Part shown: positions 58,301-64,000 of the stretch, one piece after another
Numbering within the stretch: position 1 is the stretch's first letter
Layout: every line of letters begins with the position of its first letter
The notes under the pieces: generated by a model
What the model saw: only the letters and a program-made list of their open reading frames with translations
What the model was told of the DNA's origin: nothing
The model's database searches: none
Translations under genes and position numbers: made by a program
Assembly (NCBI GenBank): GCA_018398815.1
Contig: CM031603.1
Location: 1,407,571 to 1,471,570, forward strand
Length of the DNA stretch: 64,000 bases
DNA from: Conus ventricosus
Lineage: Eukaryota; Mollusca; Gastropoda; Neogastropoda; Conidae
Reading direction: 5' to 3'

Positions 58301-59445
58301 TTTTTCAAGTCTTTACAGTCAGATACTTCATTTAGACAGAACTGTGACCAGTATTGTCTTTTTGCTTGCGCTGTAACTCTGTTTGCTTTTATTTTGTACT
58401 GCACATTTCTTTATGAGCTGCATCTTTTATCTCTTGCACAGGAACTTTTCTAACTTTTAGCCAATTAAGATAAGCTAATGTTTTTGCTTTAACAGCCTCC
58501 TCGCAAGCCTGATTCCACCAGACATTCCCTGAGAATGTTTCACATCTTTTTGGTCCTTTTTTTGGAATAGCTAAAGCAGCAGCTCAAGAACTGCTTTCTG
58601 AAAGTTATCAAAAAAGATGTTAACATCCTCACAAATAACTTCACTCTCAGTCTTCTCAGTGAGGTAATTTTGAAAAGTTTCCCAATCTGCCTTTATGTAA
58701 TTAAATTTGGGTATAACATCTACACCACTAACTTCAGATCCAACGGATTCTTTAAAAGATAAAAGTATTGGCACATGGTCACTACCTAGTGGGTCATTGG
58801 CTGTATCCCATTTTGCTGTTAATGCTAAAGCAGGTGAAACAAAGGTAAGATCAAGCGCCGATGCTCTATGATGAGATATGTCTGGGATGCGCGTAGTTCT
58901 CCCGTCGTTAAGCAAAACTAAAGATGAATCCACGACAGTTTCCAGAAATCAGGGTGAGAAACTATTTGACAACCTGTATCCAGAAAGGAGCATGAGAATT
59001 GAAATCGCCACCAATGATCCACTTTTCTTTAGAACAGTTTAGAGAACGTAACCAATTGTATTTTGCCCATCAGGGCCCTTAGGGTAATAAACTGATGCAA
59101 AATGTAAAATTTGATTGTCTGAAACTTTCAGTTTTATAAAGGATGCCGACACATTAACCGTATCTTTTGTAAAAGAAAGAGGACTAACGTATGTGTAACA
59201 TTGTACATAGATAGCTGTACTCACTTTATCAGATTCTTTGCATATATGATAAACCGGGGATAGTAATAACCTTGTAACTTTGGCAACTTCTGTTGAGTGA
59301 CATTTAGGGACTGAAGGAGAAGTACATGATGAAATTTACGAGAAAGATGCATACACAAATTATCAATATTAGTGACAAGGAACGTGCGTTCCATTGTAGA
59401 ACCGACAAAATTATCACATGTGTTGTTCTTTTTCTTCCTGGTCAT
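55344..59445 (-). pseudogene. LINE ORF2: endonuclease, reverse transcriptase, RNase H
   Basis: Endonuclease pieces: LLLQSLNV and LPKLQGYYYP (59445-59221), FASVYYPKG (59039-59224), ALDLTFVSP and GSDHVPILLSF (58933-58571; terminal Asp-His). WWNQACEEAVKAK lies near 58510. RT: SVGLDGISYTMLNHLP, HQSGFRKGRSTIDHL (58185-57640), GIPQGSIISPLLF and YADDIAIW (YADD at 57336-57347; frame 57587-57093). LALGVPVHTSPLKL follows (about 56840). RNase H: VYTD and SVLDDGSAGSGF one base apart (about 56430-56390), CVDSQSVLKSL (about 56245), and FFNDQADRAAKRE (about 56075). A terminal CVCRGDLSVQHVIFDC (55540-55485) leads to the stop at 55344. Net of the MITE the ORF is about 1264 codons, a normal size. At least eight breaks. 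Confidence 0.85.
55541..55848. mobile_element. piggyBac-type MITE inserted in LINE ORF2
   Basis: A 308-bp element that starts TTAACCCCTTCACTGCC and ends with the inverted match GGCAGTGAAGAGGTTAA (one mismatch in 17). TTAA at both ends is the piggyBac target-site duplication. The LINE reads without loss across the site if one TTAA is kept: CQTV on one side, CVCRGD on the other, in frame. The interior has no transposase, so it is non-autonomous. Confidence 0.85.
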
Positions 59446-59453
59446 ATGTTAAC

Positions 59454-61160
59454 TTAATTTAATGGTGGATAAGTATCATATAGGTGACGCAGTACAATAA
59501 CCAGATCAAAACTGCTAAAAGCAGACGTTACCCAGAGAACTGGGGGGCGGGGGTGGGGGTGGAGGTGGGGGTGGGGGTGATGCTTTGGAGATTTTTTTTT
59601 TTCCATGGGGCTGATCAGGATAGGTAACTGACTATCTTGAACTCTTGTATGTAGATTTGGGGATGACAGGCTATCACAATGACCTCCTACTGAAAACTGC
59701 TTCACACAATATGATGATGGGGCCCGATGCTGAACAAAAAAAGACGCCCGAGCGGAAAATGGCAGATGGTTGCGCTGTTTAACATCCGTAGGCGTCAGCA
59801 GAGAAGATGATTGCTGGACATTTTGTTGACTAGCCTTCTGCCAGGAAGATGACTGCTGGTCGCCATGTTGACCAGCGGCTGCCTTCTTGAAGGGAGATGA
59901 GTGCTGGTCGCCATGTTGACCAGCGGATGACTTTTTGAAGGGAGATGAGTGCTGGTCGTCATGTTGACCAGCGGATGACTTTTTGAAGGGAGATGAGTGC
60001 TGGTCGCCATGTTGACCAGCGGATGACTTTTGAAGGAGATGAGTGCTGGTCGCCATGTTGACCACGGATGATTTCTTGGAGGGAGATGACTGCTGGTCGG
60101 AATGTTGACCAACTGATGACTTCATAGAGGGAGATGAGTGCTGGTCGCCATGTTGACCAGCAGATGGGTCTTCAGGGACAGTGATATGGAATTTTCATAA
60201 TAGCCTTCAGTTTGAGTTTGAAACGGAAAAGAACTTTACAGCAGTTTGTGTAGATTTGCAATCAATATTACAAGCATTCCTTACAACGTCCGCATAAGAT
60301 TTCTGATTAACGGACTCTTCTGTTTCAGCTTCAGCTTTGCTTGACGAATAGCCTCTTGAAACGAAATATAGTTCTTTGATTTCAAAACATTAACTTCTTT
60401 GGCCATCGTTTTAGCAGGACATCCATGAAAGCTGATGAGTGGTCACCTTTGCAGTTAACACAGAATCTGTCCAAGGTACAGTTCTCTCGGGGGTGTGATG
60501 ACTGACCACATCTGCTACATATCTGTACTTTACTTAAACAGTGTTTCTTGGTGTGATGCAGACGCTGACAACACGTACACCTTTTTATTGGTGCACAATA
60601 TGGGTGTATCTTCAACACAACATTGTCAATACTAAGTTTTTCTGGAAGTTCTTGTAGTTTGAAAGTAATTATTGTCACTTTTTTCCCGTTTTTAAGAACC
60701 GATTTTCGGACCCCGCTCACAATACTTGGACAGAAGACAGAAAACTCTCATCCAGGTCCTTGAAAACAATACCAACTGTTTTTACTTGGGGCTTAGTAGT
60801 GTCAACAGCTATACCAGCAATGCTTTGTGTCTGCATCAGCTTCTTACTTTGTCTCTCATTTCTGCACTGAATATAAAAACTATCATCTCTTAACTTTTTG
60901 ACAGACACAACTTCACCAACCACGGACTCTATTGCCTTTTTGTGGTAATGAGGATATAGATGTCGCAGGAGCAGAGAGCCGTCACCTGAATCTTTAATAA
61001 TAACATTATGATCTTCTTTGTTCAACAAATTTGGTATGAAAGATGATTTAAGATAATTAAGTTGAACTTGCTTTAAGGGAGTTGTCACCATCAGGTATGG
61101 ATTGTTCTTTCCAGTTTGAAATTCCATGGTCAAAATTATGTCAAAACAAGATGACGACAC
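59454..61160 (-). pseudogene. LINE ORF1, nucleic-acid-binding protein with CCHC knuckles
   Basis: First frame 61160-60717 (148 codons, VSVKKLRDDSFYIQCRNERQ, an RRM-like portion). Second frame 60720-60382 with CTCCQRLHHTKKHC, CSRCGQSSHPRENC and CVNCKGDH, three zinc knuckles as in gag-like ORF1 proteins. A last frame (60125-59454) starts in a tandem repeat of 16 residues (SSAGQHGDQHSSPFKK) and ends with a Ser/His/Pro-rich tail. Frames are offset at about 60718 and between 60382 and 60125. ORF1 proteins bind element RNA. The first Met may be the internal one at MEFQTGKNN. Confidence 0.8.
59830..60170 (-). repeat. 48-bp coding tandem repeat inside LINE ORF1
   Basis: About seven copies of a 48-bp unit (plus strand GAGATGAGTGCTGGTCGCCA then TGTTGACCAGCGGATGACTT), so 16 codons per copy, in frame in most copies. 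Each unit contains GCTGGTC..GACCAGC, a short inverted repeat. Confidence 0.9.
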
Positions 61161-61795
61161 TCTCCGTGTACATAAGTTACGACATTATATTACGTCATTG
61201 CTGAGTTCCCGATTAGAACTAGCAAAACAAAACAATAGAAAAATAAAAATTGAAAAAGAAATACCACTCTAATCCACTTAAAAAAAAGAAAATCAAATAA
61301 AAGAATTGAAGAATACGAATTGATGACCTGTAAGCAGTAAAGGCTTACGGCAGTGATCAGATCAATGTGAATATTCCAGTTGAAGTGTGCCGCTCCAAAT
61401 GGTCGCCGGTTCAGTAGCCAAAACTGCCAACACTGCACGACTCAAAAAAAAGGTAGACTGGACGCACATTCCAACTGTGATCACACCACAAACCAACTTA
61501 TTGCAGATCACCAAAACACTCGGGATAATACACTCATATTCAAACGCCGTATAAAAATCTTACGACCAGTAAAACTATAATAAACTATAATAAATGGTAG
61601 AGCTGTTAGATCCTGCTGCTTTAGTAATCCAGGGGCAGGCCACTCTTCAAAAGAGTGTGTTTGTTGTCATGTGTGTTTTGATGTTTCGCTTCGCTCATGT
61701 ATCTTTTGCCATTGCTTACATTTGTATTTTCCTCTTGGGAGAGGGCTGGATGTAATAGAGCGTAAACTTGGCTTTGTATTTCCCCCGTTGATGAA

Positions 61796-61798
<3 letters not shown>
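61161..61798. other. Unique sequence; possible 5' untranslated region of the LINE
   Basis: 61161-61390 may be the LINE 5' region. 61380-61580 has a short frame without known domain. No gene recognised. It leads into a TC microsatellite. Confidence 0.4.

Positions 61799-61886
<88 letters not shown>
61799..61886. repeat. TC microsatellite
   Basis: CT repeat with TTCT and CCTC interruptions at about 61837 and 61849. Confidence 0.97.
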
Positions 61887-61888
<2 letters not shown>

Positions 61889-62276
61889 CTTCTTGTTGTG
61901 GTGTCTGTGTCACCATCGTCATCATGTGCATTTTTCTGCGCTTAATCTAAACAAAGCCCTAAGCGCTTCCACTAATCATAAGAAACAGAAAACGGAAAGG
62001 GAAGAGGGTTATGACACAATTACATGTGAAAAAATTATATAGAGGAAAAAACAAACACGCAAGATAAATTGCAGGGCCAGCAAAGGAGAAGACTGAACAC
62101 AAACACGGCCATCAACAGACGCCAAAGCAGGTCAGGCACTCATCCACATATGCTGACGTCACAGCCACCCCCCCCCCTCCCCCTTTCATCCCCCTCCTGT
62201 CCCAAAGCATCTTTCTTCCACTTCATCCCCCTCCTCCCTCGACACTCAGCGCATACAAATACATCCCTGCGCGCGT
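61887..62276. other. Unique sequence, nothing recognised
   Basis: Contains a poly(C) run at 62169-62177 and C-rich CCTCC words. No gene is recognised. Confidence 0.4.
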
Positions 62277-62748
<472 letters not shown>

Positions 62749-62759
62749 TCAGAACTTAG

Positions 62760-63249
62760 AACTCAGAAAGCTTTAATGTACATCGGCCTTGGCCACAATA
62801 CAAGGTACAAAGGGAAGGGGGGGGGGTGTAGGAACGGGAGAGTTAGCATATATGTATTGCAAACAGAACAAAAAAAAAAGGGATTGCAATAATGATTCCC
62901 CAAAACTGCGTGTAAAAAGATGATACATTATTCAGATACGTTTAGAGTACACGAAATTACAATACAAATGAAGTCAGTCATTTCAAGGAAAACCAAGGAA
63001 GTGGTAATTGTCCGCAGTAATTTATCAACTAAAGAATTGACTTGATCCTTCTGTTTATGGCATGAAAAATGTACCTTGATAGGCTATGTCTGTGCGAAGC
63101 ACTGGATACCTTAAGAAGCAAATGAAGGGGAACAACTGGCGAATTCTTTGAGATATTTACTCCTTAGGACTTGACAGAGGGAGCATTGAAATAAAAATGT
63201 TGTTCATTCTCTACCTGATTATGGCAAAATGGGCACGCTTTGTCCTTTT
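62760..63249 (-). pseudogene. LINE ORF2 C-terminal remnant
   Basis: The minus strand reads KDKACPFCHNQVENEQHFYF (63249-63190), the Cys/Cys/His motif that ends the ORF2 of several LINE groups, followed after a frame break by SSASHRHSLSRYIFHAINRR (about 63105-63045). Beyond it the strand becomes A/T-rich and ends in AAAGCTTTCTGAGTTC next to the GA run, so the 3' end is near 62750. RT is absent, so the copy is 5'-truncated, probably at about 63250. Confidence 0.7.
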
Positions 63250-63334
63250 CTGTTTTACTATGGCGATGCAGGTTGTTATTCAGTGTGGAAGCAAATTAAA
63301 CCTGGTTCGTGTAATGGCAACGCGGAAACAGTAC

Positions 63335-63335
<1 letters not shown>

Positions 63336-63409
<74 letters not shown>

Positions 63410-63411
63410 GT

Positions 63412-63473
<62 letters not shown>
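63336..63473. repeat. GA microsatellite
   Basis: GA run of about 138 bp with GAGTGAGTGAG (63405-63415) and GAGGAG (63431-63438) interruptions. Confidence 0.97.
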
Positions 63474-63474
<1 letters not shown>

Positions 63475-64000
63475 TTACACGCGCGCGCGCACAGACTCTC
63501 ACAACTGCATTCCCTCTATTCCCCCACCCCACCTACATGTTCACACAGACAACATACACACGCACGCACGTGCATAGACAAACATGTGCAGGCACAGTAA
63601 CACTGCAACAGGAGCGAATAAATGGACGAAAGACAAGCCAGGGGAAAGAGTGGAAGGACTGTGAAGCTGGGAACAAATGTGTCTTCGCATCACATGCTCC
63701 AGAGTACCAGGAAGTCAGAGAGTGGGACACGTTGTACCAGACAGATTGTTCCAGACAGACGGATCTTGACACGAAACAGGCCGCTGGCCGTAGTAGAGGT
63801 TTGTCCTGACAGAGGGAATCCTGAGAACTCGCGTGTCAGCTGAAGAGAGCAATCGACGTGAGGGAGCTTAAAGTGAGAGATTGATCTGATGGATATTGAG
63901 GACCTGACAAAGCAAGGCCCTAGAAGCGCTAAGAGGCAGTCTTGTATTTCACTCTCATCTGTATAGACAACCAGTGAAGAGATTAAAGATGACACGACAC
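63474..64000. other. Unique sequence to the window end, nothing recognised
   Basis: Starts with a CG run (63479-63491), then ordinary sequence. Short frames on both strands (up to 101 codons at 63690-63995, -) show no known domain. Confidence 0.4.

Larger units (their letters stand above)
55344..61160 (-). mobile_element. Nearly full-length I-like LINE with RNase H
   Basis: Two ORFs in tandem on the minus strand: ORF1 with zinc knuckles (61160-59454), then ORF2 with endonuclease, RT, RNase H and a terminal Cys motif (59445-55344). ORF2 starts 8 bp after the ORF1 stop. RNase H plus a CCHC-type ORF1 places it with the I group of LINEs. It is broken by frameshifts and one 308-bp MITE. Confidence 0.85.

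Noticed and set aside
59454..60125. Host Ser/Gln/His-repeat protein gene
   Set aside because: The frame continues ORF1 of the LINE and is followed 8 bp later by ORF2, so it belongs to the retrotransposon.

Overview
This window is repeat-dominated eukaryotic DNA, most likely from a marine invertebrate and plausibly a caenogastropod mollusc. The evidence is the mix of long GA/TC and AC/GT microsatellites, several non-LTR retrotransposon lineages, a tRNA-derived SINE, a SINE with a GCGCTATATAA-type tail, and a Maverick/Polinton (adintovirus-like) element. The species call is inference. There is no convincing single-copy host gene. Nearly all long open frames are tandem repeats whose unit happens to lack stop codons.

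From 1 to about 33.7 kb the window is a compound minisatellite locus. A TCNN-type array (1-1160) is followed by block A (about 2.0-21.99 kb). Block A is an ordered series of arrays with units of about 39, 40, 44, 36, 42, 40, 26, 40, 25, 60, 76 and 70 bp, interleaved with poly(G) and AC/GT tracts, and it ends in about 2.3 kb of unique sequence. After a 1000-N gap, block B (22.99-33.68 kb) repeats the same order of arrays and spacers, but shorter. Block B has its own differences: a 5'-truncated L1-like insertion with a target-site duplication, a foldback element, and loss of the 6.9-10.1 kb arrays. The two blocks are either a real tandem segmental duplication or two haplotypes joined by scaffolding. 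Several G-rich arrays share a GGGCGTGACATGG-like core, so they look like successive offshoots of one ancestral minisatellite.

After a 100-N gap, 34.0-39.7 kb holds a decayed but compact virus-like transposon. It carries a protein-primed-type family B DNA polymerase on the + strand, and on the - strand a small ORF, a DDE integrase and a small membrane/coiled-coil protein. Three or four small + strand ORFs follow, one with a transmembrane segment. No capsid, protease or packaging ATPase is visible. AAGAACTT-type repeats and a CACTACACTG-type array follow.

From 41 to 64 kb the sequence is a graveyard of retroelements. There is a CR1/Jockey-like 3' remnant (44.5-45.4 kb, -), an L1-like ORF2 (46.7-49.5 kb, -) abutting another RT remnant across a 38-nt palindrome, an almost complete I-like LINE with ORF1, EN, RT and RNase H (55.3-61.2 kb, -) interrupted by a clean TTAA-flanked piggyBac-type MITE, and a further LINE 3' remnant (62.8-63.2 kb, -). 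Two copies of one tRNA-derived SINE each run directly into a minisatellite. Frameshifts and homopolymer noise in places may be real decay or uncorrected long-read error, and the sequence alone cannot fully separate these.
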